DNA from: Bacillota bacterium
GTDB lineage: Bacteria; Bacillota; UBA994; PWPR01
DNA length: 64,000 bases
Direction of reading: 5' to 3'
Assembly (NCBI GenBank): GCA_028280325.1
Contig: JANQLZ010000021.1
Coordinates: 1 to 64,000, forward strand
Of this stretch, positions 25,551 through 34,205 are shown piece after piece; positions within the stretch are counted from its first letter, which is position 1, and the number at the start of each line of letters is the position of its first letter. The translations under genes were made by a program, and so were the position numbers. Under the pieces are notes generated by a model that saw only the letters and a list, made by a program, of their open reading frames with translations, was not told the origin of the DNA and made no database searches.

Positions 25551-26444
25551 ATGCACATAAAAAAAATGTTTCTGGAAAAAAAACCAGTAGTGTCTTTTGA
25601 AGTTTTTCCGCCCAATCTCCAGAAAAGTCTTGATTCAATAAATAAAACGCTTGGCAAGCTGGCCGAGCTGCAGCCAGATTTTATCAGTGTTAGTTATCCC
25701 ACCCTTGGTTCAAGCGATGAAAAAAGCCGGACAATCAGCTTGGCATCCTATATTAAGCAGCTTAAAGTAGAGCCAATGGCTCATTTAACCTGTATTAACT
25801 CCACAAAACAGGAAATAGATGACCAGCTTAGCCGGATAAAAGATTTAGGCATAGAAAACGTTTTAGCGTTGAGAGGTAATACTCCCAGTGGTAAAGCTGA
25901 AGTAAATGTCAGGGGGCCCTATCAGTATGCTGTTGATTTAATCACAGAGATCAGAGCTAATCATCAGTTTTCGATTGGAGCGGGCTGTTACCCGGAAGGG
26001 CATCTGGAAGCGCAGAGCAGAACTCAGGACTTGGCTTATTTAAAGCAAAAGGTAGAAGCCGGGGTTGATTTCCTGATAACTCAGTTATTTTTTGATAATA
26101 ATGACTTTTATAATTTTGTGCAGGAAGCACGCCAGCTGGGGATTAAGGTGCCGATCATGGCTGGCATCATGCCGGTGGTAAACGGCAAGCAAATTGTCAA
26201 AATTGCTACTAAATGTGGAGCCCGATTGACTGATAAATTTACAAAAATTATAGACCGCTACCAGGATAATAAACAGGCTCTGCGTGATGCCGGCATAGCC
26301 TATGCTTCAGAGCAGATCATAGATTTGCTTTCATCTGGCTGTGATGGTATCCACATTTACACTATGAACCGGCCCCAGACTACCCGCAGGCTGTTCAACA
26401 ATATCAAATCGGTGGTCGAGGCCTTAAAAATTAGAGGAAAGTGA
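25551..26444 (+). CDS. metF: 5,10-methylenetetrahydrofolate reductase
   Basis: A 297-residue flavin TIM-barrel enzyme that makes 5-methyl-THF. The N-terminal SFEVFPP motif carries the catalytic Glu; later landmarks are LALRGNTP near 108, GAGCYPEGHLEA near 143 and TQLFFDNNDFY near 180. AAGGAG precedes the ATG. First gene after the SAM riboswitch; supplies the methyl donor for MetH two genes later. No MetV-like partner gene is seen, so it resembles the stand-alone type. Confidence 0.94.
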   Translation: MHIKKMFLEKKPVVSFEVFPPNLQKSLDSINKTLGKLAELQPDFISVSYPTLGSSDEKSRTISLASYIKQLKVEPMAHLTCINSTKQEIDDQLSRIKDLGIENVLALRGNTPSGKAEVNVRGPYQYAVDLITEIRANHQFSIGAGCYPEGHLEAQSRTQDLAYLKQKVEAGVDFLITQLFFDNNDFYNFVQEARQLGIKVPIMAGIMPVVNGKQIVKIATKCGARLTDKFTKIIDRYQDNKQALRDAGIAYASEQIIDLLSSGCDGIHIYTMNRPQTTRRLFNNIKSVVEALKIRGK

Positions 26445-27094
26445 GCGAGATGCAGTATAAAACCGAGGTTCTGCAGTACCTGGGCTATCAGGGTCAGGCT
26501 GTTGATGACCAGCTCCATTACACAATAGAGCAGTGCTGGCAGGATACTGCAGATTTAGCTCAGGTAAGGTATATTGTAAAGCAATTTGACCTGTGCCGCA
26601 GGCAAAACGAATTGCTGCTTAAACCCGGGGCAGTCGTGTTAACTGGTGAGTCGATTAAAAAACACTTAGCAGAAAGTCATTCATGTTATGTTTTAGCTGT
26701 CACTTTAGGATCTAAGATCGAACAACAGCTGGCTTATTATCAATTGACAGACTTAACTCGGGCGGGCATACTTGATGCCTATGCCTCGGTTTATATTGAG
26801 CAGATTTGTGATCAGCTCACTGAGCAAATCAGATTGAGGGCTGCCCAAAATAATCTGCAGATTACTGATCGGTTTAGCCCCGGGTATGGTGATTTTCCAC
26901 TCACCCTACAAACAGCTATAATTAAACTGTTGAGGGCAGACGTGGATATAGGTCTAACAGTGAATCAACACCATCTGCTATTGCCACGTAAATCAATTAC
27001 GGCGGTAATCGGTCTGCAGCAGGATAGCAGCCCTAAGGTTACTAAATGTGAGCGTTGTGATGTAATAGAATGTAGATTCAAAAAAAGCAATTAA
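26441..27094 (+). CDS. Methionine synthase reactivation-domain protein (free-standing)
   Basis: A 217-residue protein similar to the C-terminal AdoMet-binding activation domain of cobalamin-dependent methionine synthase. Landmarks: VLAVTLGSKIEQQLAYYQ, DAYASVYIEQICDQL and RFSPGYGDFPLTLQ, the last being the SAM-site signature. C-terminal CERCDVIECRF holds three Cys. MetH encoded next lacks this domain, so the two proteins should work as a pair to reduce and remethylate cob(II)alamin. GTG 26441 overlaps the end of metF by four bases; ATG 26450 is an alternative start. Confidence 0.87.
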   Translation: MSEMQYKTEVLQYLGYQGQAVDDQLHYTIEQCWQDTADLAQVRYIVKQFDLCRRQNELLLKPGAVVLTGESIKKHLAESHSCYVLAVTLGSKIEQQLAYYQLTDLTRAGILDAYASVYIEQICDQLTEQIRLRAAQNNLQITDRFSPGYGDFPLTLQTAIIKLLRADVDIGLTVNQHHLLLPRKSITAVIGLQQDSSPKVTKCERCDVIECRFKKSN

Positions 27095-27125
27095 CCTGTT
27101 TGCTTGGTACAAGGAGAAGGAAAAT

Positions 27126-29501
27126 ATGTCTGAAAACCGGAGTAGGGTTCTACTGTTCGATGGAGCTATGGGTACTGTGCTGCAGAATAGGGGATTGGCC
27201 AGCAGCCTGCCAGCGCAGTTAAACATTGAAAATGAGGCAGCTGTTTATCAGACCCACAGGGCTTATTTATCGAGTGGGGTAGATTATATTACCACTAATA
27301 CCTTCAGCATAAATGATTTGAAATTACAGGGCAGCGGATATTCAACTGAAGAGCTGATCACTGCTGGTATAAAACTGGCCAGGCAGGCTGTAGCAGACAG
27401 CAGACAACCAGCGAAAGTTGTTCTGGATATCGGGCCCTTGGGGCAGCTGCTCTATCCGGTGGGGACACTGGGTTTTGAAGAGGCTTATCAGCTTTTTGCA
27501 GTCCAGGTTAAGGCCGGAGCACAGGCTCAGTGTGATGCCATTTTAATCGAGACTATCTCCGATATTTATGAAGCCAAAGCTGCCGTACTGGCGGCCAGAG
27601 AGCATAGTAACTTGCCTGTTTTCTGTACAATGACCTTTGATAAAACGGGGCGATCATTCTCTGGTACAGATATTGAAACTATGGTTACAGTTCTGGAAAG
27701 CTTAGGGGTTAGTGTGCTGGGCTTAAACTGCTCAACCGGCCCGCAAACCATGATTAAGCTGGTCAGAGATATTGCCAGCTATTCATCTATGCCAATTTTG
27801 GTTCAGCCCAATGCCGGACTGCCTCAATATCGAAACAACCTGACCCGGTATGACCTGGAGCCACTGGAGTACGCTGAATATGCTAAACAGCTGGTAGAAG
27901 CCGGGGCCAGTATCATAGGCGGTTGCTGTGGAACTACTCCTGAATATATGACAGCCTGCAGAAAAGTGTTGACTGGTGTGCAGCCTCGAACAATAAAGCC
28001 AAAAAATTATACGGCAATCTCCTCCTATGCCCAGACGGTAACCTTTGGCCAGGAGGTTAAGCTGATTGGGGAACGGATCAACCCGACCGGCAAAACGAAA
28101 TTAAAACAGGCCTTAAAGGATAATGATCTTACTTATATCTTAAAAGAAGCAATCGCTCAGCAAAATGAGGGAGCAGATATATTGGACATCAATCTGGGGC
28201 TGCCTGGCATTGATCAGATCGCCTGGATGAAGCAGGCCGTTTATGGGATACAAACTATTTTGGATATCCCACTGCAAATTGACTCTGCCAATGTGCAGGT
28301 TTTGGAACAGGCGGCTCGTATCTATAATGGCAAGCCGCTGATAAATTCGGTCAATGGCAAAGCAGAGAGCATGAAAAAAATATTCCCGATTGTTAAAAAG
28401 TACGGGGCCTGTGTATTGGGATTAACCTTAGATGAAAAGGGCATTCCCAGTACGGCCGAAGAACGCCTGGCAATTGCTCAGAAAATAATTGATACAGCAG
28501 CAGCTTATCATATCCCCAAGAAGAATATTTTAATTGATTGTCTGGTACTGACCGCTTCTGCTCAGCAACAAGAGGTTTTGGAAACCCTCAAAGCTGTGCA
28601 TCTGGTCAAGAGCAGATTAGGTGTGAAAACAGTGCTGGGAATCAGCAATGTTTCTTATGGGCTGCCAGCCAGAGATAATTTGAATAAAACTTTCCTGGCC
28701 ATGGCTTTACATGCCGGTTTAGATGCCCCAATCTTGAATACAGCCAAACAGGAAATAATCGATACTGTCGCTGCTTTTAAGGTGCTGAGCAATGAGGATG
28801 TTCAGGCCAAAAAATATATTATTAGTTACACAAATAAACAAGAGCACCAGCTAAAAACAGTAAAAGCCCATCAACAGCCCCTGGCTGACATAGTTCTCAG
28901 CGGCTTGAAAGAAGAGGCCATACCCTCAGCCCAGCAGGCTTTAAAGACACATACGGCAGAATACATTATCAACAATATTTTGATTCCAACCCTGGATCAG
29001 GTAGGCTTGCAGTATGAAACAGAGGAGATATTTTTACCTCAGCTGATTCAATCGGCAGAAACAGCTAAACTGGCTTTATCCTTATTACAGGATCATTTGC
29101 AAAAAAGCAGTACCCCAAAACACAATCATAAAATTATTCTGGCCACAGTAAAGGGAGACATTCATGATATAGGTAAGAATATTGTCAAGATAGTATTAGA
29201 AAATTACGGCTTTGCCATAATTGATTTAGGAAAAGATGTTCCCCCGGAACAAGTCCTGTCCACAGCAAAAGACAATAATGCCCGGCTGGTGGGTCTGAGC
29301 GCATTAATGACAACAACGATCAGCAGTATGGCAGAGACCATTAAGCTTTTAAATGAACAGTTGCCCGATTGTCAGACAATGGTCGGCGGCGCTGTACTTA
29401 ATGAAGAGTACGCCAAAATGATCAATGCCGATTACTATGCCGCAGATGCGCTCCAAGCTGTGGCAGTAGCCCGTAGTGTATTTGATAGTAAAACATTTTA
29501 A
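27126..29501 (+). CDS. metH: Cobalamin-dependent methionine synthase, short form
   Basis: A 791-residue enzyme. Domains in order: homocysteine-binding (1-290) with zinc Cys in GLNCSTGP near 200 and GGCCGTTPEY near 265; pterin/methyl-THF-binding (about 310-570) with GERINPTGKTKLK; cobalamin cap (about 585-665); cobalamin Rossmann domain (670-791) with KGDIHDIGKNIVKIVL supplying the cobalt-ligand His. It stops there: the reactivation domain of the 1200-residue E. coli type is missing and is provided by the preceding gene. AAGGAGAAGG precedes the ATG. Transfers methyl from 5-methyl-THF to homocysteine. Confidence 0.95.
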   Translation: MSENRSRVLLFDGAMGTVLQNRGLASSLPAQLNIENEAAVYQTHRAYLSSGVDYITTNTFSINDLKLQGSGYSTEELITAGIKLARQAVADSRQPAKVVLDIGPLGQLLYPVGTLGFEEAYQLFAVQVKAGAQAQCDAILIETISDIYEAKAAVLAAREHSNLPVFCTMTFDKTGRSFSGTDIETMVTVLESLGVSVLGLNCSTGPQTMIKLVRDIASYSSMPILVQPNAGLPQYRNNLTRYDLEPLEYAEYAKQLVEAGASIIGGCCGTTPEYMTACRKVLTGVQPRTIKPKNYTAISSYAQTVTFGQEVKLIGERINPTGKTKLKQALKDNDLTYILKEAIAQQNEGADILDINLGLPGIDQIAWMKQAVYGIQTILDIPLQIDSANVQVLEQAARIYNGKPLINSVNGKAESMKKIFPIVKKYGACVLGLTLDEKGIPSTAEERLAIAQKIIDTAAAYHIPKKNILIDCLVLTASAQQQEVLETLKAVHLVKSRLGVKTVLGISNVSYGLPARDNLNKTFLAMALHAGLDAPILNTAKQEIIDTVAAFKVLSNEDVQAKKYIISYTNKQEHQLKTVKAHQQPLADIVLSGLKEEAIPSAQQALKTHTAEYIINNILIPTLDQVGLQYETEEIFLPQLIQSAETAKLALSLLQDHLQKSSTPKHNHKIILATVKGDIHDIGKNIVKIVLENYGFAIIDLGKDVPPEQVLSTAKDNNARLVGLSALMTTTISSMAETIKLLNEQLPDCQTMVGGAVLNEEYAKMINADYYAADALQAVAVARSVFDSKTF

Positions 29502-29605
29502 TTTTTTGGTGAAGTATGCTTACCGGCTATTGGCTATACGTTATGAAAGAACTAGCCTATATCTGTTTGATATTTACTGCCTTTTCTTAACTTAATGACA
29601 TTTGG

Positions 29606-29628
29606 GGGCGAGCCTTAGGCTCGCCTTT
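29606..29628 (+). terminator. Terminator of the methionine operon
   Basis: GGCGAGCC-TTA-GGCTCGCC followed by TTTTC. The stem is perfect over eight pairs; the T-run is short but adequate. Confidence 0.75.
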
Positions 29629-29839
29629 TCATCTTTGTTTCACCAAAACCTAATTCATCCATTCCTGTTCAGCTATTACCTTGCTCCGAGCTAGCTTTCT
29701 GGCCTTTTGATTAACCAGTCTGACAATATCTTCATCTATAAGCTGATAATTTCAATTCTATTATCGCTATATATAGAAGGCTTGAATGATATAATTATAA
29801 GAAATATTAAGAAAAATGCCTGACTGGAGGGGTGGTAAC
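29629..29839. other. Intergenic region with a possible coding scar
   Basis: On the minus strand 29650-29741 reads as a protein-like tail (IDEDIVRLVNQKARKLARSK and onward to a stop at 29650) with no start codon or ribosome site, so it may be the last part of a lost gene. A TATAAT-like box near 29794-29800 could serve the response regulator. Nothing else is clear. Confidence 0.3.
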
Positions 29840-30535
29840 ATGCAAACGGTTCTAATTGTTGAGGATGATATTTATCTGCAAAAAGGCCTAAAGGAAATCC
29901 TCAATAAAGAAGGCTTTAAGGTTATTGCTTGTAGCGACGGAAGCGAAGCGTGCAAAAAGATAAATACGGATATTTCATTAGTAATATTAGATATAATGCT
30001 ACCGGATGATGAGGGGATATCAATCTGTAAAAATATTAGAGAAAACTATGATATCCCCATTATATTTTTAACAGCACGCGATAACGAGATAGATATAGTA
30101 CGAGGTTTAGATGCGGGTGGCGATGATTATATTACCAAACCTTTTAGAATAAGAGAGGTTCTTTCTCGTATCAGAGCCAATTTACGTCGCTATGAAAAAG
30201 GTAAAGCGGATTCATTAAGCCTGTCATTTGCCGATATTACGCTAAATCCGGTTAGAAGAACAGCAAGAATAGCTGATAGTGATTTATTGCTGACACCTAT
30301 TGAGTTTCAGCTATTGCAATGCTTAATTCAGAGCAAGAATCAGGGGCTTACCAGAAACCAGCTGCTTGAATCTATTTGGGATGCTGGAGGGGCTTTCATT
30401 GAGAATAATACTCTATCGGTGCATATCTATAGATTACGCGAAAAACTTGCTATCAGTAAGTCCATAACTAATGTAAAGACAGTAAGAGGCGTAGGCTACC
30501 AAATCGAGGCTATGGAGGATAATCAGGGTGATTAA
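29840..30535 (+). CDS. OmpR-family response regulator
   Basis: A 231-residue regulator: receiver (about 1-118) with EDD near residues 8-10, phospho-Asp in VILDIMLPDDEG near 53 and the Lys in ITKPF near 103; then an OmpR winged helix (about 130-228) with TPIEFQLLQCL and VKTVRGVGYQIE. ATG 29840 follows GGAGGGG; the frame extends to 29816 without support. Overlaps the kinase gene by 8 bp. Its place next to an ABC-permease remnant and its kinase type suggest control of an antimicrobial-peptide-type exporter. Confidence 0.9.
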   Translation: MQTVLIVEDDIYLQKGLKEILNKEGFKVIACSDGSEACKKINTDISLVILDIMLPDDEGISICKNIRENYDIPIIFLTARDNEIDIVRGLDAGGDDYITKPFRIREVLSRIRANLRRYEKGKADSLSLSFADITLNPVRRTARIADSDLLLTPIEFQLLQCLIQSKNQGLTRNQLLESIWDAGGAFIENNTLSVHIYRLREKLAISKSITNVKTVRGVGYQIEAMEDNQGD

Positions 30536-31727
30536 AAATGGCAAACCTAAATCTTTGGCTACTATTATTTTGATGACCTTGCTTGCATCAGTATTAGCCT
30601 TTTTTACTGTCAGAGTATCGCTTGATCACGACAGGGATATCATTGTAATCAACACCATTCAACATGTAGCAAACAACATGGAGTTCAGGGAGCTCAAAGA
30701 ATTGGCAGAAGCCATGGCTGCAGAAGAAGCCGATAGTGATAGGGCAGCTAATATCTTAAGAAAAATGGGTTATTACTCTGAAATCGATAATGGCAATAAT
30801 ATTACACCTTTAATTGCCAGTGGCTGCTGTGTAATATTTGGTTTGCTGGCTTGTTATTTTGTTTATGATAACAATAAAAAATACAATACCTTATTTTTAG
30901 AGCTCTCTACTTGGGCTGAGGATATTGCCAACGGCAAGTTTACAGGGGGATATGAGGTATATGGTGAGGGTGCCTTTGCTGTTTTTGTTAAACAGTTCAA
31001 TATCATGGAACGCAGTACAGAGGGCATGGTTAATTCACTGCAAAAAGAAAAAGAACATATCAGGGAGTTTATTGCCAATATATCTCACCAGCTAAAAACC
31101 CCTCTTGCAACCCTCAGTTTATATCAGGAAATGATTTATGAAGACAATTTCAATAATGAAATTGGAGAAAAGTCTAAAATTTGCTTGAACCAGATCAATA
31201 GAATGGAATGGCTGGTAAACACCCTGTTAAAAATTGCAAAATTCGATGCAAGTACTATTAAGCTCAATTACCAAAAGAACATCTTGCTGCAAACCATTAA
31301 ACATGGAGTAGAAATGGCCTTTTCTGAAAATGGTGATAAAGATGTAGAACTGTCCTATCAGGGTGATTTAACGAGTAAGGTATATCACGACCCTTATTGG
31401 TTAGCTGAGGCTATCGAAAATATCGTTAAGAACGCAATTAAATGGGTACCCCACGACGGTGAAATCGTTATCACTATTGAAAAAGGAGAGGCTTTAGTAA
31501 TCATTAGTATTGAAGACAATGGTGGGGGATTTGCAGAGCAGGATATTCCGCACTTGTTTGATCGTTTTTACACCACAAGAAAGAATAGGAGTTCTAAACT
31601 TAAAGGTGTTGGTATCGGATTGGCCTTAGTCAAAGCCATAGTTGATACCCATAACGGTAATATCAAAGCTTACAATGGGGTCAGGGGGGCTGTTTTTAAA
31701 ATATCGATACCGATTTTAGAAAATTGA
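30528..31727 (+). CDS. Sensor histidine kinase, partner of the OmpR-type regulator
   Basis: A 399-residue membrane kinase. Membrane segments near 11-27 and 99-118 flank a 70-residue external loop; then a HAMP-like linker, HisKA with phospho-His in ANISHQLKTPLATLSL near 187, and HATPase with NAIKWVPHDG (N box, near 305), DNGGGF (G1) and GVGIGLALV (G2). GTG at 30528 overlaps the regulator gene. The short external loop is larger than in strict BceS kinases but the neighbourhood is of that kind. Probably senses a cell-envelope stress signal, perhaps through the exporter encoded at 47.8 kb. Confidence 0.88.
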   Translation: MIKNGKPKSLATIILMTLLASVLAFFTVRVSLDHDRDIIVINTIQHVANNMEFRELKELAEAMAAEEADSDRAANILRKMGYYSEIDNGNNITPLIASGCCVIFGLLACYFVYDNNKKYNTLFLELSTWAEDIANGKFTGGYEVYGEGAFAVFVKQFNIMERSTEGMVNSLQKEKEHIREFIANISHQLKTPLATLSLYQEMIYEDNFNNEIGEKSKICLNQINRMEWLVNTLLKIAKFDASTIKLNYQKNILLQTIKHGVEMAFSENGDKDVELSYQGDLTSKVYHDPYWLAEAIENIVKNAIKWVPHDGEIVITIEKGEALVIISIEDNGGGFAEQDIPHLFDRFYTTRKNRSSKLKGVGIGLALVKAIVDTHNGNIKAYNGVRGAVFKISIPILEN

Positions 31728-31734
31728 AGCTATC

Positions 31735-31787
31735 TTACAATATTGTCATCTGAGTTAAATGTAATTGTAATATTAAGTAGCTATACT
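31735..31787 (+). promoter_or_regulatory. Orphaned exporter promoter with operator, copy A
   Basis: TTACAATATTGTCAT at 31735-31749 is an imperfect inverted repeat, and TATACT at 31782-31787 is the -10 box, with no good -35. The same operator type and the identical 47-nt offset to the -10 box recur at 47662/47709 before an intact ABC exporter. This is probably the binding site of the response regulator encoded just upstream. Here it is followed only by a permease remnant. Confidence 0.65.
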
Positions 31788-31835
31788 AAGAAGAGATGAA
31801 ATTATATTGTGTTTGCCTCCCGGTTATTCACAGAT

Positions 31836-32165
31836 TAATCAAGGAGCTTTCAGATCAAAAAAGTCCAATTTGCCTTGTTAAGAGCTGTTGGATTGACCCA
31901 AAAACAATTTGAGCAGTTGTTGAATCAAGAAGCAGTATGGTATGGGATTATTGCCAGTTTTGGTGGAGCAGTAATCTGTTTACTGCATAGTTATTATATT
32001 TACAGTAGATTTAACCACAGGCTACTAAACTACAACTGGTTTGACATAGTCCCATGGGGTATAATCCCCATATTTATGGTATTGACACCAGGCCTAATTT
32101 ACTTGTTTAATAGAAGGCTGGTAAAATATGCAACCTTACAAAAACGCCATTTGAAGCAAAGCTAA
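31836..32165 (+). pseudogene. C-terminal remnant of an FtsX-type ABC permease
   Basis: The frame is open from 31836, but the only start is a TTG at 31875 in mid-domain. The product aligns by eye with the last 110 residues of the permease at 48.5-51.3 kb: KKVQFALLRAVGLTQKQF here against KKRQFSLLRSIGLTKAQF there, and FDIVPWGIIPIF against WDLVPWPLIPVF. Two membrane segments remain. The ATPase gene and about 800 permease codons are missing, while the promoter in front is kept, so an internal deletion has removed most of an exporter operon. Confidence 0.8.
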
Positions 32166-32365
32166 AAGTAAGCTATGTTCACTACAATAAATATTGATAA
32201 CTATTGCTGTAGTTGTTATTTCTCTCTTGTTGTTAATAAACAATAAGCAAATTAATAGATTTGCTGATAACATAACACACCATGTTAGATATATTGACTA
32301 ATATTGTTCTAAGTTGCAGACCAGCCATGAGGAACTGTTTCCATGGCTGGTAATATGAAAAAAAC

Positions 32366-33445
32366 CTACTTAAATAATGCCTCTTTGGCCTCGTTGACCA
32401 ACTCTTCAATCAGTTTGGAAACGGTAGTCATTTCCTTGATTCGATAGGCATTGCTGCCTACAAAAATTAAGCCTTTTTCAAGATTTCCTTTTACCGCGTT
32501 GATTAAAGCTCTGGAGATACAGTAGGGAGCTCTCAATGGATTGCATCCCTGAAGACAATGACTGCATTTCAGGATCTTTTCACCTGCGGAACTTATTCTC
32601 TTGATAAACGGATTATTTAATGCTCTGCCAGGTAGACCTACCGGGCTGTTGATAATTAAAATATCATCTTCCCGGGCCTCAATATAGGCTTTTTTATAAG
32701 CAATATTGGCGTCACATTCTTCAGTTGCCACAAAACGAGTTGCCATTTGCACACCAGCGGCCCCAGCCTTTAGCTGCTTGGCTATATCTGCTCCGGTAAA
32801 AATACCCCCAGCAGCAATAACCGGAATTTTCCTGTTAAACTTTTCACAATAAGGTTTGAGCACCTCAATTACTTCCTGAACAATACTTGCCAAACTGGGT
32901 TTATTGGGATTCAATAAGGCCTCTTCTTTAAACCCTAAATGGCCGCCAGCTTTTTTGCCTTCGACAATAATTAAATCAGGCAGCCGATTATAATTCCTGG
33001 TCCAATACTTGGTAATAATCGCAGCAGCTTTACGGGAAGATACTATCGGAGCGATCTTCACCTTAGATCCTTTGACCAGCTCTGGCAACTTGGTCGGCAA
33101 GCCTGCCCCGCTGATAATCAAATCAATACCCTCATTTACCGCCGTTTTAACCATCTCTACATAATTATTCATGGCCACTAAAAAGTTGATCCCTATAAAA
33201 CCGGTAGGTGATAGTTTTCTGGTTAGTCTGATCTTACTGACCAGCGCTCTTAAGTCGGCCTTTACGGGGTTTTTGTCATAGTCGACCTCGGAGTAACCAA
33301 TCCCTACTCCCGACAAAACACCTACCCCGCCGGCATTGGCAACAGCAGCTGAAAGCTTGGGACCAGACACTCCCACCCCCATAGCGCCCTGAATAATAGG
33401 TATAGCTATCCGAGTATCCCCAATTGTTAAGAATGGCAAATTCAT
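32366..33445 (-). CDS. NAD(P)H-dependent flavin oxidoreductase / nitronate monooxygenase family
   Basis: A 359-residue FMN TIM-barrel protein. N-terminal IPIIQGAMGVGVSGPKLSAA, the FMN-phosphate motif AAGGIFTGADIAKQLKAGAA near 235 and GVQMATRFVATEEC near 250 place it with the YrpB/FabK/nitronate monooxygenase group. The C-terminal part carries Cys-rich CSHCLQGCNPLRAPYC, which is unusual for simple nitronate monooxygenases and may bind a metal cluster. GAGGAG precedes the ATG. It stands alone between two other units. FabK-type enoyl-ACP reductase is an alternative, but no fatty-acid genes are nearby. Confidence 0.85.
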   Translation of the reverse strand: MNLPFLTIGDTRIAIPIIQGAMGVGVSGPKLSAAVANAGGVGVLSGVGIGYSEVDYDKNPVKADLRALVSKIRLTRKLSPTGFIGINFLVAMNNYVEMVKTAVNEGIDLIISGAGLPTKLPELVKGSKVKIAPIVSSRKAAAIITKYWTRNYNRLPDLIIVEGKKAGGHLGFKEEALLNPNKPSLASIVQEVIEVLKPYCEKFNRKIPVIAAGGIFTGADIAKQLKAGAAGVQMATRFVATEECDANIAYKKAYIEAREDDILIINSPVGLPGRALNNPFIKRISSAGEKILKCSHCLQGCNPLRAPYCISRALINAVKGNLEKGLIFVGSNAYRIKEMTTVSKLIEELVNEAKEALFK

Positions 33446-33948
33446 ATCAAAGACTCCTCACATTTTTGAAAATACTTTGAACTTGAAAATATTTATATTG
33501 CTGACCATGGCAACAAAATAAACTGTTGATAACGTTTCCACACTATAAACTAAACCTAAAGAGGCTGTCCAGGCAGTACTTCGACTAAGCCTTTAACCGT
33601 AGCTTGTCAGTTTGTAAAGTGCAGTCTTTATCAACAGTCTCAATACTTTGAACTTCAAAGTAATGACCTAATTGTACCATACGAGCCGCATTATTTTAAC
33701 TGTATCGGCTAATTATTTCTGAAACCTCTTTTTAGCTGCCAAAATAACAGTTTTATTATTCCAGACAGCCTGTCCTGAGGTGTGCTGCACACCTAAATAT
33801 TAAGAGTATAAACATATTTAAAAGCTCCTATAAGCTTAAAATCTAAGTTTATAAAAAATAAAATGCTTTTTCACGGCACATTTTTATTCTGCATACTCTA
33901 AAGAGAAGTAGTTTGTTTAAATACTGAAATTTTGGGAAGGTAGTTATT
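33446..33948. other. 503-nt intergenic region with repeats, upstream of feoAB
   Basis: AATACTTTGAACTT occurs at 33471-33484 and again at 33642-33655; the second copy is part of a palindrome CTTTGAACTTCAAAG (33646-33660). AGGCTGTC (33562-33569) and GACAGCCT (33764-33771) are inverted copies. GGTGTG-CTG-CACACC lies near 33779-33794. The feoAB promoter must be in the AT-rich end, but I see no definite boxes or Fur-like site. Confidence 0.45.
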
Positions 33949-34188
33949 TTGGAAATTAAAAAAATGCAATTAAGCTTATTACCTCTTGGAAGCAAAGCTA
34001 AAGTATCCAAATTAAATGTGTATGGAAATATCCGGCGACGGATGCTCGATTTAGGCCTAATACCTGATACCACGGTTGAGACTGTCCAGATAAGTCCGGC
34101 GGGAGATCCTAAAGCCTATTATATCAGAGGGGCGGTAATAGCTTTAAGAAAAGAAGAAGCCTCAAAAGTACAGGTGCAAATTCTTTAA
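33949..34188 (+). CDS. feoA: Ferrous iron transport protein A
   Basis: A 79-residue SH3-like cytosolic protein, partner of FeoB. The core GSKAKVSKLNVYGNIRRRML and DLGLIPDTTVETVQISPAGD match FeoA, ending in GAVIALRKEEA. TTG at 33949 is used because GGAAGG sits eight bases before it; ATG 33964 has no ribosome site. Ends 17 bp before feoB. Confidence 0.9.
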   Translation: MEIKKMQLSLLPLGSKAKVSKLNVYGNIRRRMLDLGLIPDTTVETVQISPAGDPKAYYIRGAVIALRKEEASKVQVQIL

Positions 34189-34205
34189 AGCTGAAAGGAG
34201 AAGCG

